Positions 29,621 through 38,500 of a DNA stretch of 64,000 bases are shown here, piece after piece. The notes beneath the pieces were generated by a model, which did no database searches, was not told where the DNA came from, and saw only the letters and a program-made list of their open reading frames with translations. The stretch is from NCBI RefSeq assembly GCF_002811475.1, contig NZ_NPDL01000002.1, positions 434,001 through 498,000 of the forward strand, in the 5' to 3' direction. The stretch's first letter is position 1; each line of letters starts with the position of its first letter. This DNA comes from Leptospira hartskeerlii (GTDB lineage: Bacteria > Spirochaetota > Leptospiria > Leptospirales > Leptospiraceae). A program made the translations under genes and the position numbers.

Positions 29621-30551
29621 GTTCGGTAGTGATCTCTTTGGTCAGTTCGGAGGGTGTGGGTTTGCGGATATGGTCTTTCCAGAGGATGGGAGGAGTGGTG
29701 TTCGTTTGGGATGCAATACAGCGGACGGAGCCGGATGATGAAGCGGCGAGTCTGGCACAGAAGGAATAACGGATCGTAGCCGGTAGTTTCGAAATAGCCT
29801 CGTCTAACGTACTGTAATAATTCACCGTTAGGACGTGTGGATCCGTAGTGAAAAAATTCGCAATGTAAGTGAATGGGAATGCATGGTAAGTTGGATAAAA
29901 ACTATGACGGGCGAGTGTTTTGATATGAGGATCGTCGTTATCGTCCAGGCATTTGCTTACTGAATAAGGGATCCGATGTGCAGCTCCCATCCATAAGATT
30001 TTTAGAATGTCTTTGGAAGAGCGGGTGAAGGTTGTGAGTTGGACGGAAAATCTATCCTGGCATTCTCCTTTTTTACTTTGTACGAATACTACGAATTCTA
30101 AGAGACCACCTTTTTCGTCCGCTAAGAGTGAGCCGATCGGGACGGCGATCGCTTTGACCCCCTCGACAGGCTCGGGGCGAGCTCCTTTGGCAGGCTCGGG
30201 GCGAGCCCCTCGGGGTGGGGTTGTTGAAGTTCCCTCGTCCCTCGACTCGCTTCGCTCGCTCGGGACGAGTCCCTCTTTTGGTAGGTTTGGGGTAAGGGTT
30301 TTTTGGAATAGTTGCGCTTCTTCCCAGGTGATGGGGGATGAGGTCCATTGGTTGAATAGGGTTTTACCGCCCTGGTCCAACATGGGGGAAAAGGTTTGTT
30401 GCGTGTAGGCACTCGGACGGATCAGTTTCCATTCTATTTTGAGAGCTTCGGGTTTGGAGATGGGTAGAGGGTTTGGTAGTTCCGAGTTGGGATGATAGCA
30501 GGACAAGAGGGATAACGTTAGAAGTGAGAAGAGGTTGGTATTTCGGATCAT
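29607..30551 (-). CDS. Lipoprotein, unknown function, with repeat-encoded insertion
   Basis: A 314-residue lipoprotein (signal RNTNLFSLLTLSLLSCYHP, lipobox LLSC). The native part has WEEAQLFQKTLTPNLPKEG before the insertion and VKAIAVPIGSLLADEKGGLL after it. Residues about 93-132 (SERSESRDEGTSTTPPRGAR, PEPAKGARPEPVEG) are encoded by REP-like repeat units. The last few residues (EPSLP) and the stop codon also come from a repeat. The C-terminal half has paired cysteines (CQDRF, SKCLDDND, SFCARL, VRCIASQ) suggesting disulfides. No family is recognised. If the insertion disrupts folding, the gene could be decaying. Confidence 0.75.
   Translation of the reverse strand: MIRNTNLFSLLTLSLLSCYHPNSELPNPLPISKPEALKIEWKLIRPSAYTQQTFSPMLDQGGKTLFNQWTSSPITWEEAQLFQKTLTPNLPKEGLVPSERSESRDEGTSTTPPRGARPEPAKGARPEPVEGVKAIAVPIGSLLADEKGGLLEFVVFVQSKKGECQDRFSVQLTTFTRSSKDILKILWMGAAHRIPYSVSKCLDDNDDPHIKTLARHSFYPTYHAFPFTYIANFFTTDPHVLTVNYYSTLDEAISKLPATIRYSFCARLAASSSGSVRCIASQTNTTPPILWKDHIRKPTPSELTKEITTEPSLP
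30158..30275. repeat. REP-like repeat block D, inside the minus-strand lipoprotein gene
   Basis: Contains CCCCTCGACAGGCTCGGGGC, GGCAGGCTCGGGGCGAGCCC and CTCGACTCGCTTCGCTCGCT, ending GGGACGAGTCCCTC. It is in frame with the host gene and codes for about 40 residues rich in Arg, Glu, Pro and Ser. Confidence 0.85.
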
Positions 30552-30558
30552 GTTTTTT

Positions 30559-30680
30559 CCCTCGACTCGCTTCGCTCGCTCGGGACGAGTCCCTCGGGCT
30601 GAGTTTATTGAAGTCCCTCGATTGCCCTTCGGCAGGCTCAGGGCAAGTCCTTCGGTGCGCTTCGCTTTCTCAGGACGAGT
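30559..30680. repeat. REP-like repeat block E
   Basis: Begins CCCTCGACTCGCTTCGCTCG and continues through GGGCTGAGTTTATTGAAGTC, CCCTTCGGCAGGCTCAGGGC and GGTGCGCTTCGCTTTCTCAG. The first ~60 bases recur almost exactly in block F, 162 bases further on. The block lies in the roughly 350-base non-coding stretch between the divergent lipoprotein and GIY-YIG genes; apart from blocks E and F that stretch holds only short A+T-rich sequence. Confidence 0.85.
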
Positions 30681-30720
30681 GTTGTTGTATATTGATGGGA
30701 AGGGAAATCAATTTTTATTT

Positions 30721-30833
30721 CCCTCGACTCGCTTCGCTCGCTCGGGACGAGTCCCTCGGGCTGAGTTTATTGAAGTCCTTCGGTGCGCTTCGCTTTCTCA
30801 GCACAAGGGGCTTGCCCCGAGCGGAGCGAGGGG
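30721..30833. repeat. REP-like repeat block F
   Basis: A near copy of the start of block E, then GGTGCGCTTCGCTTTCTCAG, then a reversed unit (GGGGCTTGCCCCGAGCGGAG). The reversed unit makes the right side an inverted repeat with the left side. It ends about 67 bases before the GIY-YIG gene. Confidence 0.85.
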
Positions 30834-30900
30834 AATTGTTATTCCGGGTTGTTGTTGGGTTTTTTATTGCGTTCTGTTTTAGGCTTTTTGTTTTCTCTTC

Positions 30901-31227
30901 ATGTCCTTCGTTTACATTCTTCTTTGTTCCGATCTGTCTTTTTATACTGGTTGTACTTGTGATTTAGATAGGCGTTTGTATGAACATAACGCAGGTATTG
31001 GTTCCTTATACACTAAGGTGCGTAGGCCTGTTTGTTTAATTTATTTTGAAGTATTCTCTGTTGCGGAGGAGGCTTTTCGTCGCGAACGGCAAATTAAAAA
31101 TTGGAGTCGTGCTAAGAAGATATCGTTGATCCAAGGTGATTTTAAATTGCTTTCTGAGTTGTCTCGCCCCTCGACTAGCCCTTCGCTAACGCTCAGGACT
31201 AGCTCGGGGCGAGCCCACTCGGACTGA
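30901..31227 (+). CDS. GIY-YIG nuclease-domain protein (YhbQ/UPF0213-like)
   Basis: A 108-residue protein with the single-domain GIY-YIG fold: VYILLCSDLSFYTGCTCDLD (V-Y-I and Y-T-G motif), RRLYEHN with the conserved Arg, then a Tyr/Glu-containing VCLIYFEVFSVAEEAFRRER and QIKNWSRAKKISLIQGD. Domains of this type cut DNA in UvrC and in homing endonucleases; YhbQ-like proteins are small and poorly understood. Residues 89-108 (RPSTSPSLTLRTSSGRAHSD) are encoded by the flanking REP-like repeat. Its position, with repeats on both sides, is notable. The domain call is good; any role in repeat mobility is inference. Confidence 0.88.
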   Translation: MSFVYILLCSDLSFYTGCTCDLDRRLYEHNAGIGSLYTKVRRPVCLIYFEVFSVAEEAFRRERQIKNWSRAKKISLIQGDFKLLSELSRPSTSPSLTLRTSSGRAHSD

Positions 31228-31398
31228 GTTTATTGTCGATGCTTCGGCAGGCCCTTCGATTAACTCGGGGCAGGCCCCTCGACAGGCCCTTCGCTAACGC
31301 TCAGGACATGCTCGGGGCAAGCTCAGCACGAGTCCTTCGGCAAGCTTCGCTTTCTCAGGACAGGGGCTTTGTCCCGAGTGAGCGAAGCGAATCGAGGG
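31165..31398. repeat. REP-like repeat block G
   Basis: The longest mixed block: CCCCTCGACTAGCCCTTCGC, CTAACGCTCAGGACTAGCTC, CTTCGGCAGGCCCTTCGATT, CCCCTCGACAGGCCCTTCGC and CTTCGGCAAGCTTCGCTTTC, closing with a reversed unit (GAGCGAAGCGAATCGAGGGA). It covers the 3' end of the GIY-YIG gene and runs up to the stop of the converging lipoprotein gene. Spurious open frames in it are not genes. Confidence 0.85.
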
Positions 31399-31399
31399 A

Positions 31400-31939
31400 T
31401 TATTGGATCTCGAGGGTGATGTGGTAGTTGGGGTCTGGGGCGCCGATCAGGTCATATTTTACTATGTAGTCGCCTGCGATTTGAACGGTGTATGTAGTTC
31501 CGTCATCGGTTTGGTCACCTACCATTCCGGGATCGATATCGGAGGTTGTTGCAGGCATATTTATTTGGCCAGTAGTTGTAGAGAAGGGACATTCACCTTT
31601 ATAGGCTCTGAATGAAATCGTATCCGTAGCGGGTAGACCGACGGTGATCACATCTCCTACTTGCAGGTTGGGCATGAGTACGAAGCCCATGTAATTTGCT
31701 CCGCTAGAATTTTTAACCTCTATGTTAACAGGGCCACCACCTTTGGTTGCAGTTACTGCAGGATATACGGATTTCGCTCCATAATAAACGAAGACACAAC
31801 CGCCGAAAATTCCCGGATCTAAGGTGTAAAGGGTGGTCAGGTTGTTTAAGGTGTCGTCCCCTTTGTCTCCGGGGCAGTTGGTGAATAAAGAAATTGCTAC
31901 TAAAAGGATAGAAAGTTTGGTAAGTAAGATTTTTTTCAT
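31400..31939 (-). CDS. Small lipoprotein, unknown function
   Basis: This ATG, preceded on its strand by GAGGGAGC, gives the lipoprotein signal KKILLTKLSILLVAISLFTNCPG with lipobox LFTNC; a frame nine residues longer lacks a good signal. The 179-residue protein is followed by a beta-rich domain (FGGCVFVYYGAKSVYPAVTA, GFVLMPNLQVGDVITVGLPA, TYTVQIAGDYIVKYDLIGAP) with two cysteines (GGC and GEC). It looks like a surface or periplasmic beta-sandwich. Its stop codon lies immediately next to repeat block G. No family recognised. Confidence 0.82.
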   Translation of the reverse strand: MKKILLTKLSILLVAISLFTNCPGDKGDDTLNNLTTLYTLDPGIFGGCVFVYYGAKSVYPAVTATKGGGPVNIEVKNSSGANYMGFVLMPNLQVGDVITVGLPATDTISFRAYKGECPFSTTTGQINMPATTSDIDPGMVGDQTDDGTTYTVQIAGDYIVKYDLIGAPDPNYHITLEIQ

Positions 31940-32192
31940 ATATATAGGTCGCTCCCTCATGGACAAACCAACATAATCGGTCGTATTCGTCTATTAAAAA
32001 TAAGGAAATAACTTAGTTTTGCAAGAAACACTTATCCTATGTGGAATAAGGAATCGTTTTTCACAAAAAGATCCATTTCTTGTCACAAAAATTGTTTCTC
32101 TCATTTTTATCTTACGTTAGTTTGACAGTAGTCTTCCTTTCTTGGGAGAGCCCCCTCCTTTGTCGGGGGAACCAATCGGGTTTAACGCAACT

Positions 32193-34928
32193 GTGAGATA
32201 TTCATTTCGCCATTTTTCATTTCCCTTCGACAGGCTCAGGGCATGCTTGCTTTTTATTTTTTTGGTTCAATGCGGTCCACATTCTGCGGATTATAAAGTT
32301 TTAGCTGCTATAGAGAATTTTCTTGTGGAATTGGGGACTAGTGTAGGTGGGGGAGGTGGAATTCTTCCTCCATATACGGGGTCTTTTTCTTTTTCCGTCG
32401 GGGATTCAGTCAACCTGAACGGAAATTCCGGTAGCGCGGGTAACGGGACGATTTTGGACCCGGGTAATTTGGGAAGTACTCTTGGTTTTGCTACGGAAGG
32501 TAATGGCGTCCCGAATTTGATCTTTTTGTACCAAGGTTCGAGCACATCACCTTACGCTGTGGATGTGAACGGTGATGGTACTGTGGATTATTATATCTGC
32601 TATCATTCGGATGGATCGTTGACTTTGAGCACGGGCATCAATTGTGGAGGGAACCAGGTTTTGGTCCGTCCAGGGCTTGGATTTGATACGAACGGCGACG
32701 GCGTGGTGGACAATCCTATTTTAGCTCTTTTGGGAAGCGATGTAACTGCTCCGAGCGTTAGTGTTTCTCCCCCGGCGGGTATTTATGGTGGGGCTCAGAC
32801 TGTTACAGTTACATGTGCGGATAATCTTGCTCCGGGCAATATCGCTTACACGTTAGACGGTACTACTCCTAGTTTCAGTCCGATAAACGGTCATATTGCG
32901 AATCCGCCTTCTACCGGTTTTACCGTGGGTGGGAGTGGGGATGGGGATTATACTGTCCAGTACCGATGTAGGGATTTGGCGGGAAGGATCGGTAATGTAG
33001 GTACTGCGGTTTATCAAATCAATCATAATGTGCCTAACGTTACTATCTCGACGGCTTTCTCCTCGAATTATGTGAGTACGAATTCGGGCGCGGTAAATCT
33101 TTCTAGTTTCTCTTGGAGATCGAATCAATCGGGTTCTTATTCGGTTCGTCAGGGCGGGACCGGTTGCAGTGACGGAAATGTGATCGATTCCGGGGTTGTT
33201 TCGGCTAACGCTAATAATACATCTTACGTACAGGCAAGTCAGTTGTCTGTGGGTTTAAATACACTTTATATTTGTGTTACCGCGGGGCTTACGGGTAGGA
33301 CAAGCATTTCTATCACTAGAGACGATACACCTCCTACGTTGACCGCTTCTCCTGGAGCGGGGGCATATGGGACTTCTCCAGTTAGCGTGCAGCTTGTTTA
33401 TAGCGATAATAGCGGGACTTCCAACGGTTATAGCGTGGTATATACGTTGGACAATTCGAATCCGACTATCAATTCGGCGACCGGGACTGTGGGGAACGGA
33501 ATTTTGTATAATTCTGCGACTCCGATCTCTCTTTCTCAAACCACTACCATTCGGTTTTTAGCGAGGGACCCTGCTGGGAATTTGACCAGTTCCGTTCAGT
33601 CCGCTGTGTTTACGATAGATGAGTCTCTTGCCACTATCACGTTTAATTCTTTTTCTCCTTCTTCCAAGGCTGTGAATGCGAGTTCAAATCAAAGCATTAC
33701 TTGGCAATTTTCGGGTAATGGTGCCGCGTATAAGGTACTGTTAGGCGGGAATAATTGCAGTAGCTCTACAAATTCAAGCGGCTCTACAGTGTATCAAGGT
33801 AATTCAGGGACAAGTTATTCGAGCCAATCGGATTGTGAGTGTAATAACGGTTCTGCTCCGACGGGATCGGCGACTGCGTTTAAGAGCGGGAATGTAGTTT
33901 CTGCAAGTAGTACTCCTACTGGGTCGGAGATACAGGCGGCAGTAGCTGTGACTACGGTGTTAGATAATCTGAATTTCACCGTGGGTAAAAACATGGTACT
34001 TATCTGCGTGTCAAATCAGACCAATCAGCCTCATTATGCGAGTGCGACTACTCCTATTTGGAAGGATACTCTTCCTCCTCAGGTCACTTCTACGATCCCG
34101 ACGGGAGGTTATACAGGTGTGGATCCTACTCTTGGGACTATCACTGTTGTGTTTAACGAGCCGATGGATCCGAATTTTAGTCCTAGTATGGTATTTGAGG
34201 CGTACGATGGTAGCACTTGGAAGACTTTGGATATTACAAATCTTTCCTTCCGTTGGGATAGCAATCAGCCGGATACAGTTGTTGCGGTATTGCCTTGGGT
34301 GTATTTCCCGGAGAATGCTTTGATCCGTTGGAAAATTTTGCAGGGGAGTATGAAGGATATCACCGGGATTGCGCTCGGTGCGGACGTGGTCCTGTCGTTT
34401 ATGACCACCACTTATTCCTCCGCTTATGGGTACGGGTTTACAGTATTCAAAACAAATTCGGATGACGCAAGTATCGGTTTAGGGGTAGCGAGAAATTACG
34501 GCTCCGGTCCGGTGGCATTGTCCGCTTCTTTTCCGAGCGATCTTGTGACTGCGGATGCGGTTACCGGTTTGAAATGGAAAAGTTCGGAACAGTCGGGTTC
34601 TTACAGTTATTACGATGCACTAAATCAATGTTCTAGTTTGAATATCCAAAATTCGGGAGCAGGTTATGCGGGGCTTACGAATTGGAGGGTTCCGAGCGTT
34701 CAGGAACTAGAAACTTTGTCGTTATATCTATCCGATAACAGTTATCCGACTGTTACTTTGGCTAAGTTTACGAATTTTTCCGCCGTCCCGTTTTGGTCTT
34801 CCACTTTGTTTACTGCGAATCCGACTAACGCTTGGTTCGTAGGATTTTTGGATCCGGATACATATTTCAATCTGAACACTAGTTTGTATAAGGTGAGATG
34901 CGTTTCAGGAGTGCCTAAGGCTCATTGA
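32193..34928 (+). CDS. Large DUF1566 lipoprotein, paralogue of the one at 12 kb
   Basis: A 911-residue protein. I choose the GTG that gives RYSFRHFSFPFDRLRACLLFIFLVQCGPH as lipoprotein signal; a TTG 51 bases upstream is also open. Residues 11-18 (PFDRLRAC) of the signal are encoded by a REP-like unit. The domain order matches the 12-kb paralogue: acidic DVNGDGTVDYY, chitobiase-C repeats (PAGIYGGAQTVTVTCADN, YTLDGTTPSFSP), an Ig-like part (STIPTGGYTGVDPTLGTITVV) and one C-terminal Lcl_C domain (TGLKWKSSE, NWRVPSVQELETL, FWSSTLF, KVRCVSG). It is followed without a gap by another Lcl_C gene and the giant protein. Confidence 0.86.
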   Translation: MRYSFRHFSFPFDRLRACLLFIFLVQCGPHSADYKVLAAIENFLVELGTSVGGGGGILPPYTGSFSFSVGDSVNLNGNSGSAGNGTILDPGNLGSTLGFATEGNGVPNLIFLYQGSSTSPYAVDVNGDGTVDYYICYHSDGSLTLSTGINCGGNQVLVRPGLGFDTNGDGVVDNPILALLGSDVTAPSVSVSPPAGIYGGAQTVTVTCADNLAPGNIAYTLDGTTPSFSPINGHIANPPSTGFTVGGSGDGDYTVQYRCRDLAGRIGNVGTAVYQINHNVPNVTISTAFSSNYVSTNSGAVNLSSFSWRSNQSGSYSVRQGGTGCSDGNVIDSGVVSANANNTSYVQASQLSVGLNTLYICVTAGLTGRTSISITRDDTPPTLTASPGAGAYGTSPVSVQLVYSDNSGTSNGYSVVYTLDNSNPTINSATGTVGNGILYNSATPISLSQTTTIRFLARDPAGNLTSSVQSAVFTIDESLATITFNSFSPSSKAVNASSNQSITWQFSGNGAAYKVLLGGNNCSSSTNSSGSTVYQGNSGTSYSSQSDCECNNGSAPTGSATAFKSGNVVSASSTPTGSEIQAAVAVTTVLDNLNFTVGKNMVLICVSNQTNQPHYASATTPIWKDTLPPQVTSTIPTGGYTGVDPTLGTITVVFNEPMDPNFSPSMVFEAYDGSTWKTLDITNLSFRWDSNQPDTVVAVLPWVYFPENALIRWKILQGSMKDITGIALGADVVLSFMTTTYSSAYGYGFTVFKTNSDDASIGLGVARNYGSGPVALSASFPSDLVTADAVTGLKWKSSEQSGSYSYYDALNQCSSLNIQNSGAGYAGLTNWRVPSVQELETLSLYLSDNSYPTVTLAKFTNFSAVPFWSSTLFTANPTNAWFVGFLDPDTYFNLNTSLYKVRCVSGVPKAH
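32223..32246. repeat. Single REP-like unit within a signal peptide
   Basis: CCCTTCGACAGGCTCAGGGC followed by ATGC: one palindromic unit of the dispersed family, in frame in the sequence coding for the lipoprotein signal peptide. Confidence 0.8.
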
Positions 34929-34936
34929 AGGTTTTT

Positions 34937-35515
34937 ATGTTCGATTTTTTACAATATAAAAGTCTTGGGCGTATAGGATTTTCTATTTTCCTAGTTTTTT
35001 GTTTTTTGAGCGTTTCGGAGATTCAAGCAGGACCAACTAGGTTTGTGCAAGTGAATTCTTCGGATGCAAATGTGATCCAAGATAAGTCTACCGGTTTGTA
35101 TTGGCAGAAATGTATTTATCCGATGAAATGGGATACTTCTACCTCTACTTCTCAATGTAAGGTCCCGACTCCTGCTCCTACTACCCCGTATATAAATGCT
35201 TACGCGGTCACTTGGAACCAGGTGAAGAATAAGAGTCTTTGTAAGTATTACGGTTCGAATTGGAGGACTCCCACCATCGCAGAATTAAAGTCTTTGGTGG
35301 AACGATCCCAATACAATCCCGCTTTGGACGGTATTTTTGATCCGGGGGCGGCGGCTAGTTCTTCTGGTATTCCGGATTTCTTTTGGTCCAGCACTTCGTA
35401 CGGAGCGGATTCGAACTACGCTTGGACAGTGAATTTTTATTACGGGTATATCTATCATACTTCGGCCAAAGTGAATAATTATTATCTTAGATGCGTAACT
35501 AACGTTTATCCTTGA
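34937..35515 (+). CDS. Secreted DUF1566 (Lcl_C) single-domain protein
   Basis: A 192-residue protein with a Sec signal (GRIGFSIFLVFCFLSVSEIQAG) and a single Lcl_C domain spanning almost all of the mature chain: DKSTGLYWQKCIYPMKWD, SNWRTPTIAELKSLVERSQY, FFWSSTSYGADSNYAWTVNF and YYLRCVTN. An alternative TTG start overlaps the stop of the preceding lipoprotein gene. Its own stop overlaps the upstream extension of the giant-protein frame. The three genes are thus tightly packed and likely one transcript, which suggests that the Lcl_C proteins serve with the giant protein at the cell surface (inference). Confidence 0.87.
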   Translation: MFDFLQYKSLGRIGFSIFLVFCFLSVSEIQAGPTRFVQVNSSDANVIQDKSTGLYWQKCIYPMKWDTSTSTSQCKVPTPAPTTPYINAYAVTWNQVKNKSLCKYYGSNWRTPTIAELKSLVERSQYNPALDGIFDPGAAASSSGIPDFFWSSTSYGADSNYAWTVNFYYGYIYHTSAKVNNYYLRCVTNVYP

Positions 35516-35541
35516 ACAAATATATCAAAGGTGTTTTCCGA

Positions 35542-38500
35542 ATGAATCGATTGAAGACTCTATTCTTAGCATGTGTACTTTTCGGAGCGATCTTTCCATT
35601 TTCGGACGGTGCCAATTCACAATCGGTGAGTGTGCCTGATCTGAATGTGCAGAGTTTTAGTCCGTATTGGCAACAGCAATTGCAGGGTTCTTATTCGGTC
35701 GCTAATTCGATGCAGGATGTGACTCATTGGGATTCTTTTATTCTGCAAAGTTATTCTATTTTGCAATCGGAATGGCAGGCACAGGTCCAGGCTCAGATCC
35801 AAGCGGCAGTTGCAGGGATCAATACTCAGGATAGTTTTCAGAGTGTTCAGGATTATAAAAATTATGTGTACGATTCTATGGAGAGCCAGGCTGCCGCTTT
35901 TCTTTCGACCTGGCAGGTTGCTGCAGAGGCATCTATTGAGGCTCAGAGAAATACTTTTATAGATACGTATTATAGCGGAAATGCGGCTCAAGTTGCGAAT
36001 TTAAAGAGCCAATTCGACCAAGAGTTTTCGGATCTGATCAATGGAAATAATCCGACCGTAAGTTCAGGTTCTAATTCGGATACTAGCTTTTTGACGAACG
36101 CTCAAACTTCTCTTTTGCAATTGGAGCAACAATGGTACGCCCAATTCAATTCGAATTTGTCTAACGGTCTTTGGAATTACGAGCAGGCTTTACAGTCTTT
36201 GACTTCTAATTACCAGGATCTTTTGACCCAAATCAATAATACGGAAGCTCAGTATCAGGCAAATCTTGCCCAGATCCAATCGTATCAGAATAATATTAAG
36301 GAACAGGTGAAGTCCACAATGGACGGGTACCAACAATTCCTGAATGGAAACGATCTATTTTGGAATTCAGTGAGTACTTTGTACGATACAACTGCAAACG
36401 GGTATGTGGTCCCTACTTGTAGTTCGGGAAATTGTACGGATTATACTTACGATTCGACTAGTCATCAATTCGTTTCCAGCTGTAGCAGCGGAGACACTTG
36501 CGTGCAGTTACGTTATGATAATGTGAGTCATGCATATTTGAACCCTAGTTGTCCAACCAATCATGATTGCAGCGCGAATTCGAGTCATCCTACAGTTTCT
36601 ATCCATACTTCTTTGAATACGGACGGTCAGACTTTTCAGAATCTGATCAATAGTATAGAGAATGCGATCATTAACGGTAAATCCACATACGCGATCTTTG
36701 ACCAAACGACTGCAGAGATGCTTTCTTATCCTCAGAGTTGTTTGTCGGATTCCAGCAATTGTGTGATCGGTTGGTACGATAGTACTCAGTCAAAGTTTAT
36801 TCCCTCGGCAAGCTCGGGACAAGTCCCTTCGGCAGTGGGCGGGGGGTGTCCGGCGGGAGATGTTTGTTATCAGGCGATTGTGGATGCGACGAATTCGAGT
36901 GCACTGACGGGTTTGTATTACGCGAATTCTTGTCCGGCGGGAGATACGTCATGCGTGGTTTGTCCTAGTACAAGTTCAAGCCAGGATACCTGTCAAATCC
37001 AGAGTATGGATGCTTCTCTTGTTTATGCTGCGACTGCGATGTCGAATTTTTTACAGAATGAGCAGGCGATCGCTCAGAATCAGGTGACCGCCTACCAAAC
37101 AGGGCTCACTCCACAAACCCATACGATCGATACTTCGATTAGCTTATCTGGTTTATTGAGTCAAGACCATTCTGGTGCAAGCGGTTTGGCAATGGAGGTG
37201 ATCGGTCTTTTGACTGGCCAAGTGACTTCGGAAGAATTTGCGAATTGGTTGATGAATACATATTCTGCGGGCCTTGTCGGTTCCTGTAGTTCTGGTTCAC
37301 CAGACTCAGATCCGGCTTGTTTGTTGGGTAGTCTGGCGGGTTTGTCTCCTGGGACAACCATCACTTCCGTTTCGACTGTGGGAACGGATTTAGAGGCATA
37401 CAATGGTGATCTGTCTACTTGTCACGATTGGGCGGGTTGTTCTCCTTTTCCGTTTACTATCAATACTGTAACTTTGTTTATAACTGCTGATCCTTGGTAT
37501 GTGGGAGAGGCCTATGGACAGAAGTTTAGCGAGAATCATACTTGGGGACAGGCGGACGGCAATTTTTATAATTATACGGAGATCCAGAACTGGGGAGTTT
37601 TTGGGATCTATTATGGAGCAGCTCCTGTTTTGTCCTGGGAGGACAGGATAAAAGTCACCACTTCCTATACTACGGTGGATAATAATGCACATGCGGATGC
37701 TACTACCTGGCAGGATCTGAATCTGCAGTTACAAAGTTTTTCGTACAATTGGGCTCAGAATGTTTTGCCTGCTATCTTGAATTGGACCGGTCAGGTGAGT
37801 TCTTTTGAGGCTCAGTATGCTGCTTGGCAACAGACAGAGACTAGTCTTTTGGCTCAGGCACAGCAGGACTATATCGCTCAGTTGCAACAATTGCAGAGCA
37901 GTGAGACGGCTTGGCTTGCACAGATGAACTCTTTGCAAAAGGAAGCGAATTCGGATTTTACCACTGCGAATAATAAATTGAGAGACGGTCAAGACCAGTC
38001 GAACGCGGGATTTTTAGCCCAAGAAATTTTGGGAAATCTAAAGTTACATGCGAATAGTTCGGGCAAGGAGATCTCAGAGTCGGCTACTTTGGATTCTTCC
38101 GGTCTTTTTAGTTCGCTTATAAGTAAGATAGGCGAGGTGGATCCGAATAGCGGGTTACCGAATTTCGGTCTTTTAGCATCTTTTAGTAATTCTTTCCAAT
38201 CCGCTGTTTCAGGAGCTACGAATCTTACTCTTTTGTCTTCGACGAATAACGCTCTTTTGAATAGCAGAGCCAATTATATGCAACAATTGGCGGATTCTTT
38301 GGCTCATGAAAGGACTTTTACCCAAAACGGTCAAAGTGAACTTTTGAGACAACATGGGGATTATTCCGCCAAGGAAGTGGAAGGTAAAACTTACCTTATC
38401 AATCAGAACGGGAATTTTGTTCATTGTGATGCGAATGGAGCAAATTGTAGTGCTTGTACGGGCGGGGTTGCCGCTGCTGATTGCGGAACAGGCGGAGCCA

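Noticed and set aside
30473..30967. Plus-strand open frames with phrases such as PSTRFARSGRVPRAEF
   Set aside because: They are translations of the REP-like repeats in arbitrary frames, and they overlap better-supported genes on both sides.
29378..31400. Possible CRISPR array in the repeat-rich region
   Set aside because: Repeated units are contiguous or irregularly spaced with no unique spacers of constant length, units are themselves palindromic composites, and no cas gene is near.
32122..32127. TTGACA as -35 box for the DUF1566/giant-protein unit
   Set aside because: The sequence at the expected -10 position is GGGAGA-like and does not resemble TATAAT.
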